This document shows, one piece after another, positions 8,027-15,548 of a stretch of DNA of 64,000 bases. The stretch comes from JAGLOK01 sp963677605. GTDB lineage: Bacteria > Bacillota > Clostridia > Christensenellales > UMGS416. Position 1 is the first letter of the stretch. Each line of letters begins with the position of its first letter. The notes beneath the pieces are model-generated. The model was not told the DNA's origin and ran no database searches. It worked only from the letters and a program-made list of their open reading frames with translations. Both the position numbers and the translations under genes were made by a program. The DNA is taken from positions 186,001 to 250,000 of the forward strand of contig CAXXDX010000007.1 of the NCBI GenBank assembly GCA_963677605.2. The letters run 5' to 3'.

Positions 8027-9280
8027 ATGAAAAAGAACTTGAAAATAATCTCGGCTGTTATTTTTTTTGCACTGATTTTCTCTTTGAGCGCATGTGCAAA
8101 AAATCCTAACGATAAAATCACCGTTGCTACAGTTGACGGCGAAAAGATCAATAAGACCGAGTATCTTGAAACATGGGAAAACGTTAAACTTAATTACAAT
8201 ATAACAGATGATATTCTGACAGATGAGCAATATGCTGACGATCTTACCGAGCTGAGAAACAGCGTTCTTGAGTCTCTAGTAAGCCAAAAGGTAACAACAA
8301 TCGAGCTTGAAAACATGGGATACTATGATTTCACCGAGGCTGAGCATGAAACCATTAAAACACAGACAGATACAGTGTTAAACAACATTCTTGCATCAAA
8401 ACAGGAAGAGATGTATGCAGAGCTCGGTGCTGATTATACCGAAAAAGATCTTGCAAAAGCTGAAATTAAATATCTTCAGCTGGCTCTTGATGAATACGGA
8501 TATACTGAAGAATATATTGAAGATTATTTCAAATATGAAATCGCTACAGGCAACGCCCTTGTTGACCTTGTAGATACCACGGTTTCTGATGATGAAATCC
8601 TTGAGTTATTTAATGAACGCGTAAAAACTGATGTAGTAGACTTTGTAGATCTTGCTATGTATGAATACTACGCGAGAGACGGACAGACTCAGATATATTA
8701 TGTTCCTGAAGGATTGCGCATGGTGCGTCACGTTCTTATCTCTTACAGTGATGAAAACGTTCAAAACATCCGCACATTAAGAAGCGAGGGCAATGACGAA
8801 GAGGCAGACAAACTCGTTGAAACTGCTCAGGCTGAGATATATGACAAGGCATTTGAAGTGCTTGGCAAAATCAAAACCGGCGAAATCACTTTTGATCAGG
8901 CTATAGAAGAATATAACGAAGATCCGGGTATGGCGGCAAGCCCCGAAGGATACATGATGTCTCTTGAAACAACATATTTGGTTCAGGAATTTGTAGATGG
9001 CGGCATGGCTCTTGAAAACATTGGAGATGTATCCGAATTGGTAGGAACCGATTATGGCTATCACATCATTGAATACTATTCAGATGTTGAGTCTGGACCT
9101 ATTGAAATAGATGAAGTCAAAGACGCTTTGATGACTGAGCTGATGCAGACAAAGGAAAATGAAGGATGGATGTCTTTGGTTGAAGAATGGGTGGCAAAGC
9201 ATGAAATAGTATATTTCTATGAGGAACTCCCCGAAGAGCTTCCTGAAGCTACTGAAGTTCCTACAGCTGAAGCACAGTAA
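8027..9280 (+). CDS. PrsA/SurA-like foldase lipoprotein (parvulin peptidyl-prolyl isomerase)
   Basis: 417 residues from the ATG that follows GGAGG by 6 nt; a longer reading from 7991 crosses that ribosome site. The signal peptide ends in LSA-C. An N-terminal SurA/PrsA-type helical chaperone region (VDGEKINKTEYLETWENV) is followed by a parvulin module at about residues 230-365: LRMVRHVLISYSD, then GEITFDQAIEEYNEDPG and VGTDYGYHIIEYY. Extracytoplasmic PrsA-type proteins assist folding of secreted proteins. The C-terminal tail is acidic and Pro-rich. A terminator follows. Confidence 0.88.
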   Translation: MKKNLKIISAVIFFALIFSLSACAKNPNDKITVATVDGEKINKTEYLETWENVKLNYNITDDILTDEQYADDLTELRNSVLESLVSQKVTTIELENMGYYDFTEAEHETIKTQTDTVLNNILASKQEEMYAELGADYTEKDLAKAEIKYLQLALDEYGYTEEYIEDYFKYEIATGNALVDLVDTTVSDDEILELFNERVKTDVVDFVDLAMYEYYARDGQTQIYYVPEGLRMVRHVLISYSDENVQNIRTLRSEGNDEEADKLVETAQAEIYDKAFEVLGKIKTGEITFDQAIEEYNEDPGMAASPEGYMMSLETTYLVQEFVDGGMALENIGDVSELVGTDYGYHIIEYYSDVESGPIEIDEVKDALMTELMQTKENEGWMSLVEEWVAKHEIVYFYEELPEELPEATEVPTAEAQ

Positions 9281-9295
9281 GTAAGTTATTCATAA

Positions 9296-9320
9296 ACCGC
9301 CGTTTATACGGCGGTTTTTT
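9296..9320 (+). terminator. Rho-independent terminator
   Basis: ACCGCCG / CGGCGGT stem with a 6-nt loop and a T run, 15 bp after the foldase gene. Confidence 0.9.
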
Positions 9321-9370
9321 GGAACCTTTTTTTATAATATACGTCAAAATATATAGAATTGGAGGTTTAT

Positions 9371-9757
9371 ATGAAAAGAAAAACTTTAATGATAATGTTT
9401 TCGGCCGTTATATTAATGCTTATTTTTACCGGCTGCAAGACAGAGGACAAATCATCAGAAACACCGTCGGGAAATATTGCCGATAAAGAAGCTGACATAA
9501 TAGGCGAGATTATAGATGTGAGCTACGAAAACACACTACGGGTTCTGATAGATTCTACGGACGGCTCAATAAACGGACAGGTATGGGTAACCATAAACGA
9601 TGAAACTGTTTTTATAAATGCTGAAGGAAAAACTTTTGTCCCAGAAGATTCAAAAGCATTGTTTGAGATAGGTGAAAATGCATCTATGCTTTCAAACGGC
9701 ACTGTAATGGAATCATATCCAATGCAGACAAGCGCAGTTTTAGTCTTTATAGATTAA
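9371..9757 (+). CDS. Small lipoprotein, possibly DUF3221-like
   Basis: 128 residues starting at the ATG 6 nt after GGAGG. Lipobox IFTG-C near residue 19. The mature part is a short beta-rich domain: ADIIGEIIDVSYENTLRVLI, then GQVWVTINDETVFI and SAVLVFID. The order 'I-G-x-I' strand, 'VWVTI' strand and closing strand resembles DUF3221 (YobA-like) lipoproteins, but this is a pattern match only. The final bases lie 12 bp from the end of the convergent UPF0251 gene. Confidence 0.65.
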   Translation: MKRKTLMIMFSAVILMLIFTGCKTEDKSSETPSGNIADKEADIIGEIIDVSYENTLRVLIDSTDGSINGQVWVTINDETVFINAEGKTFVPEDSKALFEIGENASMLSNGTVMESYPMQTSAVLVFID

Positions 9758-9769
9758 ATAATATTTTCT

Positions 9770-10261
9770 CTATTTGCGTATTTCCTGCCTTGTTTGTTTG
9801 CTCAGCATATCTTCATGACGCCTTTTTCCGAGAGAGCACAAACCGTTTTTCCCTGTGCAGGTGATGCTTCCGCTGCCGCAGCTTGGGCATAATCCGTTGT
9901 CATCCCGGAATAAAACATCACATGGATTGTTCCACGTATGTCCACAGCTCTTGCATTGAGCAATGCAGTCATCAAGATAATAATTTCCGCCTTTGATTGA
10001 AATGCTTTGTCCGAAAACCAAAGCACTTGCTATCTTGTTTCTTGCGGAAGATATTATTCTCTGATATGTGCCGCGGGAAACTCCCATGCTGTCTGCCGCA
10101 TGCGACTGCTCCATGTTTGCTATGTCGCAAAGCCTGACGGCTTCAAGCTCGTCATGTGTCAAAACCACATCATCCAGATGTTCCGGACATGCGTTTTCGG
10201 GAATAAAACGATAATTTTCGGGAAAATATTTTATCTTTCTTTTTGAAACGGGACGTGCCAT
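9770..10261 (-). CDS. UPF0251 (DUF134) helix-turn-helix protein with Cys-rich tail
   Basis: 163 residues. It begins with the family signature MARPVSKRKIKYFPENYRF. A sigma-70 region 4-like helix-turn-helix follows at about residues 38-80 (LTHDELEAVRLCDIANMEQ, then AADSMGVSRGTYQRI). The C-terminal third holds a zinc-ribbon-like set of cysteines: CKSCGHTW, then CPSCGSG, then CTGKNGLC. The combination points to a metal-binding or redox-sensing DNA-binding protein; no target is known. The ATG has AAGAGGTAG 5 nt upstream. It lies 52 bp downstream of three tandem minigenes on the same strand and may be the last gene of their operon. Confidence 0.85.
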   Translation of the reverse strand: MARPVSKRKIKYFPENYRFIPENACPEHLDDVVLTHDELEAVRLCDIANMEQSHAADSMGVSRGTYQRIISSARNKIASALVFGQSISIKGGNYYLDDCIAQCKSCGHTWNNPCDVLFRDDNGLCPSCGSGSITCTGKNGLCSLGKRRHEDMLSKQTRQEIRK

Positions 10262-10282
10262 AACTACCTCTTAAAATAGGTT

Positions 10283-10306
10283 AAAGCCACACATTTGTGT
10301 GGCTTT
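10283..10306. other. Strong hairpin between the minigenes and the UPF0251 gene
   Basis: Perfect 10-bp stem AAAGCCACAC / GTGTGGCTTT with a 4-nt loop. On the minus strand it is followed by AACCTATTTT, a poor terminator tail, so it may partly terminate, stabilise the minigene RNA, or act as an operator for the regulator just downstream. Confidence 0.6.
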
Positions 10307-10312
10307 TGTGTT

Positions 10313-10396
10313 CTACATATGCCTGCTAAACTGACTTACCATCATAAGTATTGCTTCGTTAATGTCTTCCTCGACTTTCTTATGATTGCTTTTCAT
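10313..10396 (-). CDS. 27-residue peptide minigene (third of three)
   Basis: ATG to TAG frame for MKSNHKKVEEDINEAILMMV plus seven residues (SQFSRHM). GAGGTGA lies 4 nt before the ATG, a near-perfect Shine-Dalgarno sequence. Charged N-terminal half, hydrophobic middle. It starts 44 bp after the second minigene. No similarity recognised. The ribosome site matching those of its two neighbours is the main reason to believe it. Confidence 0.5.
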   Translation of the reverse strand: MKSNHKKVEEDINEAILMMVSQFSRHM

Positions 10397-10440
10397 AAAA
10401 TCACCTCATCTGCTGTACAAGGCAAGATTTTTTCCCGTCT

Positions 10441-10521
10441 TTACAGTCTTGTGTTTGTAATGTTGTAAACTGCAATTATTTCCATTAACTTATCATTATC
10501 TAACCATTTTTTCTTACGCAT
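10441..10521 (-). CDS. 26-residue peptide minigene (second of three)
   Basis: ATG to TAA frame beginning MRKKKWLDNDKLMEII and ending in YNITNTRL. GAGGTGA lies 4 nt before the ATG. A basic N-terminus is followed by an amphipathic stretch. It starts 16 bp after the first minigene. The product could be a signalling, regulatory or toxic peptide, or the frame could be a translated leader; the sequence does not decide. Confidence 0.5.
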   Translation of the reverse strand: MRKKKWLDNDKLMEIIAVYNITNTRL

Positions 10522-10537
10522 AGTTTCACCTCATATA

Positions 10538-10627
10538 CTATTTAAGATTGTTTATTTTTATCTTAATCAGGTCTAGCAATAAATCGACGTTTCCGCTTTT
10601 TTTATTGCTGCCTTTTGTTTCAAACAT
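10538..10627 (-). CDS. 29-residue peptide minigene (first of three)
   Basis: ATG to TAG frame beginning MFETKGSNKKSGNVDLLLDL and ending in IKINNLK. GGAAGTGA (one base from GGAGGTGA) lies 5 nt before the ATG. It is the first frame downstream of the promoter at 10712-10740, with a leader of about 78 nt. It has a Leu/Ile-rich C-terminal half and no signal peptide. Confidence 0.5.
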   Translation of the reverse strand: MFETKGSNKKSGNVDLLLDLIKIKINNLK

Positions 10628-10691
10628 TTAAATCACTTCCGGTATTTATAATCATTATTTTAATTAAACAAATACTGTCTGTATAATCATT

Positions 10692-10707
10692 ATGTGCATA
10701 AGCACAT
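10692..10707. promoter_or_regulatory. Palindromic operator-like site overlapping the minigene start site
   Basis: ATGTGC-ATAA-GCACAT is a perfect inverted repeat with a 4-nt centre, placed at about +1 of the minigene promoter. Its left part TATGTGCATA (10691-10700) recurs inside the promoter spacer. Confidence 0.65.
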
Positions 10708-10711
10708 TATT

Positions 10712-10740
10712 ATAATATCATTGTTATGTGCATATGTCAA
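10712..10740 (-). promoter_or_regulatory. Strong promoter driving the minigene operon
   Basis: On the minus strand TTGACA (10740-10735), exactly 17 bp, TATTAT (10717-10712). Operator-like repeats occupy the spacer and the start-site region, which suggests repression. Confidence 0.8.
10725..10734. promoter_or_regulatory. Second copy of the operator half-site in the promoter spacer
   Basis: TATGTGCATA, identical to 10691-10700, lies between -35 and -10, 34 bp (about three helical turns) from the first copy. This spacing would place two bound proteins on the same DNA face. Confidence 0.6.
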
Positions 10741-10781
10741 TAATTCAATCGCTTTATTATATGAACTTTCCTTGAATAAAA

Positions 10782-10810
10782 CTGACAAAACACTTTTCCC
10801 ATGTTATTAT
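10782..10810 (+). promoter_or_regulatory. Promoter of lipB-lipA
   Basis: CTGACA (10782-10787), 17 bp, TATTAT (10805-10810), about 39 bp before the lipB start codon. It diverges from the minigene promoter. Confidence 0.65.
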
Positions 10811-10848
10811 ATTAGCGTTTAATTGCGCCTGTTAAAGAAAAGGATTAT

Positions 10849-11529
10849 ATGAAACTTAACATATCAGATATAAAAACAACAGAATATGAAAAAGCGCTTG
10901 AAATCCAAAAGAAAGTTCAGCAGCTGAGAATAGAAAACAGCATCGATGACACTTTCATTCTGGTAGAGCATCCTCCGGTGCTTACTATGGGAAAGCGCGG
11001 CGAGCAAAACAATGTGCTTGTTCCGGAACATATTCTTAAGGCTGAAAACATTCAGACTGTCTGGATAAACCGCGGAGGAGATGTGACTTACCACGGCCCC
11101 GGACAGATAGTAGGCTATCCTATAGTTCATCTGGCTCAGAACAATCTGGGTATACGCGTATTCGTTGAAAAAATTCAGCAGACAATTATCGACTTTCTAA
11201 AAAGCGAATATGACATAACAGCCGAGAAGAAAAGCGGAGTTCACACAGGTGTGTGGGTGGATGGCAAAAAAATCTGCGCGATAGGAATATCAGTCAGCCG
11301 CAATGTAACCATGCACGGATTCGCATTTAATATAAACACGCGCCTTGAGCACTTTAGCTACATCAATCCATGTGGGCTGGGAATCGGAAGCGTAACTTCA
11401 TTAAAAGAAATTCTAGGACGCGAAGTAGATTTTGAGTGGGCCAAAAAGAAGGTTGCCGAATCATTTATAAGCGTATTTAACGCTCAGGCAAATAACATCG
11501 ATATACAGGAAATTTTGGGTGAAAAATGA
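10849..11529 (+). CDS. lipB: Octanoyl-[acyl carrier protein]:protein octanoyltransferase
   Basis: 226 residues, normal length. LipB moves the octanoyl group from ACP to lipoyl domains, the first step of lipoate synthesis. Visible signatures are LVEHPPVLTMGKRG near residue 42, the RGGDVTYHGPGQIVGYP block near 75, the catalytic Lys in KKICAIGISV near 140, and the thioester Cys in NPCGLG near 174. It overlaps lipA by 4 bp (ATGA), so the two are translationally coupled. No lipoylated protein gene is in the window; glycine cleavage H protein or a 2-oxoacid dehydrogenase E2 would be the expected substrate. Confidence 0.95.
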   Translation: MKLNISDIKTTEYEKALEIQKKVQQLRIENSIDDTFILVEHPPVLTMGKRGEQNNVLVPEHILKAENIQTVWINRGGDVTYHGPGQIVGYPIVHLAQNNLGIRVFVEKIQQTIIDFLKSEYDITAEKKSGVHTGVWVDGKKICAIGISVSRNVTMHGFAFNINTRLEHFSYINPCGLGIGSVTSLKEILGREVDFEWAKKKVAESFISVFNAQANNIDIQEILGEK

Positions 11530-12401
11530 CTAAAAACTATGTAAAAAAGCCTGACTGGCTGAAGGTAAACGCTTTTTCAGGCGACAATTATATGAACGTT
11601 GTGGGCATACTAAACTCCTGCAATGTAAATACTGTGTGCAATGAAGCTCTTTGTCCCAACAGGGGAAAATGCTACAACGAAAACACAGCAACTTTTATTA
11701 TTCTGGGAAAAGTCTGCTCACGCCACTGTAGGTTTTGCAACGTAACAAGCGGAAAGCCCACCTGCATAGACGAAAATGAAAAGCATGGAATTGCACAGGC
11801 TGTAAAAGAGCTTGGACTAAAATATGTGGTTATTACATCAGTTACGCGCGATGATCTTCCTGACGGTGGATCCGAACACTTTGCACAAACTTGCGAAGAA
11901 ATCAAAAAATTAAATCCGGATACTCATATAGAAGCACTGATTCCGGACTTTATGGGAGACATGAAAGCAGTTCACCGTGTATTGGATTCACCCTGCACAG
12001 TGGTCGGCCACAATGTTGAGACAGTTCCTGAAATATATGCTGCAATACGCCCCGAAGCTGATTATAAACAGTCAATCGATGTCGTTGCGGAAGTAAAAAA
12101 ATACAATCCAAAACTTATTTCAAAGTCCGGCATGATGCTTGGCTTGGGCGAAACACGCGAGCAGGTGCTTCAGGTAATGCACGATTTAAGGGATGTTGAC
12201 TGCGATATTCTTACAATCGGGCAGTATCTGCGCCCATCAAAAAAGCACTACCCGGTAAAAGAATATATCCACCCCGATGTATTTGCCGAATATGAAGAGA
12301 CAGGCATGGAAATGGGCTTTAAACATGTGGAGTCATCGCCTCTTACCAGAAGCTCATTCATGGCTCACAAAGGCTATGCAAAAGCAATAGAAAACAAATA
12401 A
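11526..12401 (+). CDS. lipA: Lipoyl synthase (radical SAM)
   Basis: 291 residues. LipA inserts two sulfurs into the protein-bound octanoyl chain. The auxiliary cluster ligands are CNEALCPNRGKC near residue 37 (C-x4-C-x5-C), and the radical-SAM cluster ligands are CSRHCRFC near 63 (C-x3-C-x2-C). DDLPDGGSEHF and the conserved C-terminal ESSPLTRSSFMA (Ser ligand of the auxiliary cluster is the RSS) are also present. It overlaps lipB by 4 bp, and a terminator follows 12 bp downstream. Confidence 0.96.
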   Translation: MTKNYVKKPDWLKVNAFSGDNYMNVVGILNSCNVNTVCNEALCPNRGKCYNENTATFIILGKVCSRHCRFCNVTSGKPTCIDENEKHGIAQAVKELGLKYVVITSVTRDDLPDGGSEHFAQTCEEIKKLNPDTHIEALIPDFMGDMKAVHRVLDSPCTVVGHNVETVPEIYAAIRPEADYKQSIDVVAEVKKYNPKLISKSGMMLGLGETREQVLQVMHDLRDVDCDILTIGQYLRPSKKHYPVKEYIHPDVFAEYEETGMEMGFKHVESSPLTRSSFMAHKGYAKAIENK

Positions 12402-12413
12402 CAAAAAGCATCT

Positions 12414-12438
12414 CGGGACTCCAACAGTCCCGTTTTTT
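12414..12438 (+). terminator. Rho-independent terminator of lipBA
   Basis: CGGGACT / AGTCCCG stem, 5-nt loop, six T residues. It overlaps the last bases of the convergent DUF4432 gene. Confidence 0.85.
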
Positions 12439-13426
12439 AAATCTCAAAAAACTTTATGTTTACGCCAAAGCTTTTCTTTTCGTCAGGCTTAAGCACTATA
12501 TATATGTTTTCTTCTTTTTCTATTCCCACTTTTGCGGTAGCTAGTTCAATCCCTAGCGCGTAGTCACCTGATGCCATGGACTTCCATTGAACAAGCTGCG
12601 GAAGCTGTTTTCTGTCATAGATTATTTCTGCGCCTTTTTTAATCTCGACATTCTTTAGATTCACATGGACTTTTCCGTCTTCTTGTGTCTTTGGATTGTG
12701 GTAATACACCTCTTCCGGGCGGTTTGCTTCCGGGACTTCAAACACATTCCATCTGTCAATCCCTCTTCTTGCTGCTTCATCTCTCGGTTCAACATTTTTT
12801 TCATTTATTTCAACAACCAAGCTTTCACTGAGCATAGGATAGCCAAAATTAATGTGATAGAGCAGCATGATCTCTTCATTTGTTGTTCCTTCGTTTAGCA
12901 CGGTATCGCTTATCTTTATCTCGCCGGTAAAAAGCGGTATTTCAATCTTTCTTTCAAAAACAACATCTCTTCCGAAAAGCATTGCCTGCCTCATTTTTCC
13001 GCAAACAGTTATAGTTTCTCTTTCCCAGTCAACTTCCGCTTTTACATCTTCCGCGGGCACTTTTGCAATGCTTCCGTGAAGAGGAAGAATTTTGCCGTCT
13101 TTTTTTCTTTCAGGTCCGATATTTTCAAGCCCGCAAGTGTATAGCATCCCTCCCTGAAAAGTACTTTCAAAAGCATTGTTATAAACTGCGTAATTTTGCG
13201 GTGACACAAGCCCCGCCTTTGAAAGAAATCCCATATTCACGCCATTGTAGCTAAGCGATGCAATATCCAGGCATCTGCTTTCCAACAAAGTTAACTGAAG
13301 TCCGCCTCCATTTGCAATATCAACAACTTTCATGCCTTCGGCTTTTCCGCCGGAAAGCGTGCTGCGCCTCGCATATGCAAGCTGCTCAAGATTTCCGATT
13401 CTTTTTTTATAAAATGATTTGTTCAT
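12437..13426 (-). CDS. DUF4432-type aldose 1-epimerase-like protein
   Basis: 329 residues, all-beta. It has the galactose-mutarotase-like pattern: an N-terminal block (GLQLTLLESRCLDIASLSYN), GMLYTCGLENIG in the middle, HGSIAKVPAE containing the family His, and LLYHINFGYPML near residue 195 with the second His. DUF4432 proteins bind hexose or pentose sugars; the reaction of this one is unknown. AAAGGA precedes the ATG. It is monocistronic and convergent with lipBA. Confidence 0.8.
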   Translation of the reverse strand: MNKSFYKKRIGNLEQLAYARRSTLSGGKAEGMKVVDIANGGGLQLTLLESRCLDIASLSYNGVNMGFLSKAGLVSPQNYAVYNNAFESTFQGGMLYTCGLENIGPERKKDGKILPLHGSIAKVPAEDVKAEVDWERETITVCGKMRQAMLFGRDVVFERKIEIPLFTGEIKISDTVLNEGTTNEEIMLLYHINFGYPMLSESLVVEINEKNVEPRDEAARRGIDRWNVFEVPEANRPEEVYYHNPKTQEDGKVHVNLKNVEIKKGAEIIYDRKQLPQLVQWKSMASGDYALGIELATAKVGIEKEENIYIVLKPDEKKSFGVNIKFFEI

Positions 13427-13475
13427 ATCATAATCCTTTCTTTAATATGGAAATTATATAATGGAAGCTGCTATA

Positions 13476-13511
13476 AAAAAAGAACTTCCGGATATATCGG
13501 AAATTCTTTTT
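13476..13511 (-). terminator. Terminator of the PadR operon
   Basis: Imperfect stem AGAACTTCCG / CGGAAATTCT with A-rich and T-rich flanks; on the minus strand it is followed by a T run, just after the membrane-protein stop at 13518. Confidence 0.65.
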
Positions 13512-13517
13512 ATCGAG

Positions 13518-14363
13518 TTAAATATTTTTTATAGATCTTCGCCTCAAATACATCTTTGTTGCAAAACACACTGCGCAAATCCCGAGAACTATTCCCACCA
13601 TAACATATGATGACAGAAAAACAAATTCTCCGTTAAGATAGTTTTCAAGCCATTTAATATTATGATTAATCCTGTATAGCACCTCATGCGCTGCAATATA
13701 CAGCAAAACCAATATTCCGACAGCAGCGACTGCTCTTCCTATCTTCTGCTTTGCGATGAAGTTTCTCATAACAGGTATTACAATGAAAGACAATAGCATC
13801 ATATAAGGAAGTATAGACACTGACATAAGTGTTTTAAAAAACGGCACTCCGTCTTCTCTCATAAAAAACACAGCCGTCTGCATGACGCAAAGCACAAAAG
13901 CCAGATATATAAAGCCGTTAAGCAGAGCATATAAAACAGAGTTTTTGCTGCCGTATGACTCTTCAATCTTTTTTACAAACCGATGTGTGTCTTCACCCAC
14001 AACGTCTGTAACATTTCTATTAGTTTTCTGTGCATGATAGAGCATGCTGGTTATGTCGCCGATTACTTCCTGCTTCTCCGATTTTGTAAGGTTTGAGCCG
14101 TTAATCCCATCGCGAACAGCTTCAAACACTTCATAGTATTCCTCAGTGAATGTTTTGGTATATTCGTTTCTTCTAAGCCGCGCTACTATAACAATTATAA
14201 GAGAAATAACCGCAAGTGCGCAGATTATAACAGCGATTACTGCAAGTTTTGAGCTGTTTTCGTTTGCAACCGCAATAAACAAAATGATTGTAGCAATAAG
14301 CAAAACAGAAATTGCTGCTGAAACCGCGATTTTTATTTTTGATCTTTTCGTAACATTGTTCAT
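13518..14363 (-). CDS. Membrane protein partnered with a PadR regulator
   Basis: 281 residues. Two N-terminal membrane segments (about 12-32 and 39-60) are followed by a soluble helical stretch with YEVFEAVRDGINGSNLTKSE near residue 75, then four more membrane segments. The soluble region resembles the short helical modules (DUF1048/DUF1700 type) often encoded beside PadR regulators, but I assign it only by context. It starts 4 bp inside the end of the PadR gene, so its translation is coupled to that of its likely regulator. Confidence 0.7.
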   Translation of the reverse strand: MNNVTKRSKIKIAVSAAISVLLIATIILFIAVANENSSKLAVIAVIICALAVISLIIVIVARLRRNEYTKTFTEEYYEVFEAVRDGINGSNLTKSEKQEVIGDITSMLYHAQKTNRNVTDVVGEDTHRFVKKIEESYGSKNSVLYALLNGFIYLAFVLCVMQTAVFFMREDGVPFFKTLMSVSILPYMMLLSFIVIPVMRNFIAKQKIGRAVAAVGILVLLYIAAHEVLYRINHNIKWLENYLNGEFVFLSSYVMVGIVLGICAVCFATKMYLRRRSIKNI

Positions 14364-14689
14364 TGCAAATCCTCCTTAAATATATTTTCCACGTTTGATT
14401 TAAGCGCTGTATAATTCTTTATAAATTGTTCAAGTTCTGTCTTTCCCAAATCGGATAAGTAATAGTACTTCCTCGGAGGACCGATGTCCGACGGACGCTT
14501 TTCAAACCCAAGCAGTCCTCTTTTTTGAAGACGGGTTAAAATTGGATACACGGTTGCTTCCTGCACGCTTTCAAAACCTGCTTTTTTAAGCTTTTCCACA
14601 ATAAAATAACCATACGCCGGTTCATCCTTTAATAGGCTCAATATACAGCCTTCAAGCACTCCTTTTAAAAGCTGAGATTCCTGTGACAT
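14360..14689 (-). CDS. PadR-family transcriptional regulator
   Basis: 109 residues. The winged helix-turn-helix of PadR proteins is clear: LEGCILSLLKDEPAYGYFIV, then VQEATVYPILTRLQKRGLL, then the wing PPRKYYYLSDLGKTEL. Proteins of this length are the short PadR-s2 class that lacks a long C-terminal domain. AAAGGAGG precedes the ATG. The promoter upstream carries two copies of a TACTATGCA motif, one inside a perfect inverted repeat, so autorepression and control of the downstream membrane protein are likely. Confidence 0.92.
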   Translation of the reverse strand: MSQESQLLKGVLEGCILSLLKDEPAYGYFIVEKLKKAGFESVQEATVYPILTRLQKRGLLGFEKRPSDIGPPRKYYYLSDLGKTELEQFIKNYTALKSNVENIFKEDLQ

Positions 14690-14702
14690 TATGCCTCCTT
14701 TC

Positions 14703-14721
14703 TACTATGCAATACATAGTA
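14703..14721. promoter_or_regulatory. Likely PadR operator
   Basis: TACTATG-CAATA-CATAGTA, a perfect 7-bp inverted repeat, sits at about +5 to +25 of the PadR promoter. TACTATGCA recurs at 14744-14752 in the promoter spacer. PadR family operators usually have this ATGT/ACAT-like two-fold symmetry; assignment to this PadR is inferred. Confidence 0.7.
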
Positions 14722-14730
14722 CCTAACCTG

Positions 14731-14759
14731 ATAATATCACCACTACTATGCATTGTCAA
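14731..14759 (-). promoter_or_regulatory. Promoter of the PadR operon
   Basis: On the minus strand TTGACA (14759-14754), 17 bp, TATTAT (14736-14731). Confidence 0.8.
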
Positions 14760-14873
14760 GTAGCGCTCCGAAAATATAACCTCTCCAAACATAATTTCAT
14801 GCAAAAAATATTACGTATATGTTATAATCAGTAAGTAACAGCTTAACAGCAAAAGACAATAAAGGAGTGCATA

Positions 14874-15548
14874 ATGCCGGAAAAAGGAAGCGGCTGCTCA
14901 ATAGCGGGAATAGCAATTATTGCGGCAATTGTAATAGGTGTAGTCGTATTTAGAGATTTTTTTAAGTGGATACTTATTATCGGCGGCATTTTAATTATTG
15001 CGTTTGTCGCTCTTGTAGTCGTGCTCAATCAAAAAGATAAAAAGAAAAAACAGGAAATAGTGGCAGAAGGAATGACAGCCGGCGATGTGGACAAGGTGTT
15101 AAAAGACAGCAACGCAAAGCTTCAGGAGATTCGCAGAAATTACTATAAGCTTAAAGACAGCGACATGCAAAAAGAACTGGACCTTATTTCAGACCAGTTC
15201 AGGCAGATATTTAAAATCGTAAAAGAAGATCCCAAGGATATAAAATCAGCCAGAAGATATATAAACGCGACATTTTCATCGCTTAGCACAATAGTATCCC
15301 AGTCGGTAAAGCTGTTTGAGGCGCCAAACCTTTCAGATGATGCAAAAAAATCGCTTCAAAACGCGAAAGAAGGCATGGCACTCATCCGGGAGGCTACCGA
15401 CAAGCAGATAAACAAATTTTATGAAAACAACATACTTGATTTGGATGTTGAACTCGCAGTACTTAAAAAATCACTGTCTTCAAAAGGGCTTCTGACTGAA
15501 AGCAGTGCACAAAATAATGAAACCGAAAGCCGAAAGGAGCAGCCATGA
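14874..15548 (+). CDS. XpaC-like membrane protein
   Basis: 224 residues. A glycine-containing double membrane segment (about 9-23 and 26-49) is followed by a basic loop (NQKDKKKKQE) and an all-helical cytoplasmic domain. That domain has the XpaC-family pattern of KLQEIRRNYYKLKD, LDLISDQFRQIFKIVKEDPK and the four-helix tetratricopeptide-like tail. XpaC (5-bromo-4-chloroindolyl phosphate hydrolysis protein) is usually encoded beside TelA, as here, with a 4-bp overlap. Their joint function, linked to toxic-anion and envelope stress, is not established. Confidence 0.8.
   Translation: MPEKGSGCSIAGIAIIAAIVIGVVVFRDFFKWILIIGGILIIAFVALVVVLNQKDKKKKQEIVAEGMTAGDVDKVLKDSNAKLQEIRRNYYKLKDSDMQKELDLISDQFRQIFKIVKEDPKDIKSARRYINATFSSLSTIVSQSVKLFEAPNLSDDAKKSLQNAKEGMALIREATDKQINKFYENNILDLDVELAVLKKSLSSKGLLTESSAQNNETESRKEQP

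Noticed and set aside
10283..10306. Simple terminator of the minigene operon
   Set aside because: The stem is strong but the minus-strand tail lacks a T run, so I list it as a hairpin of undecided role.
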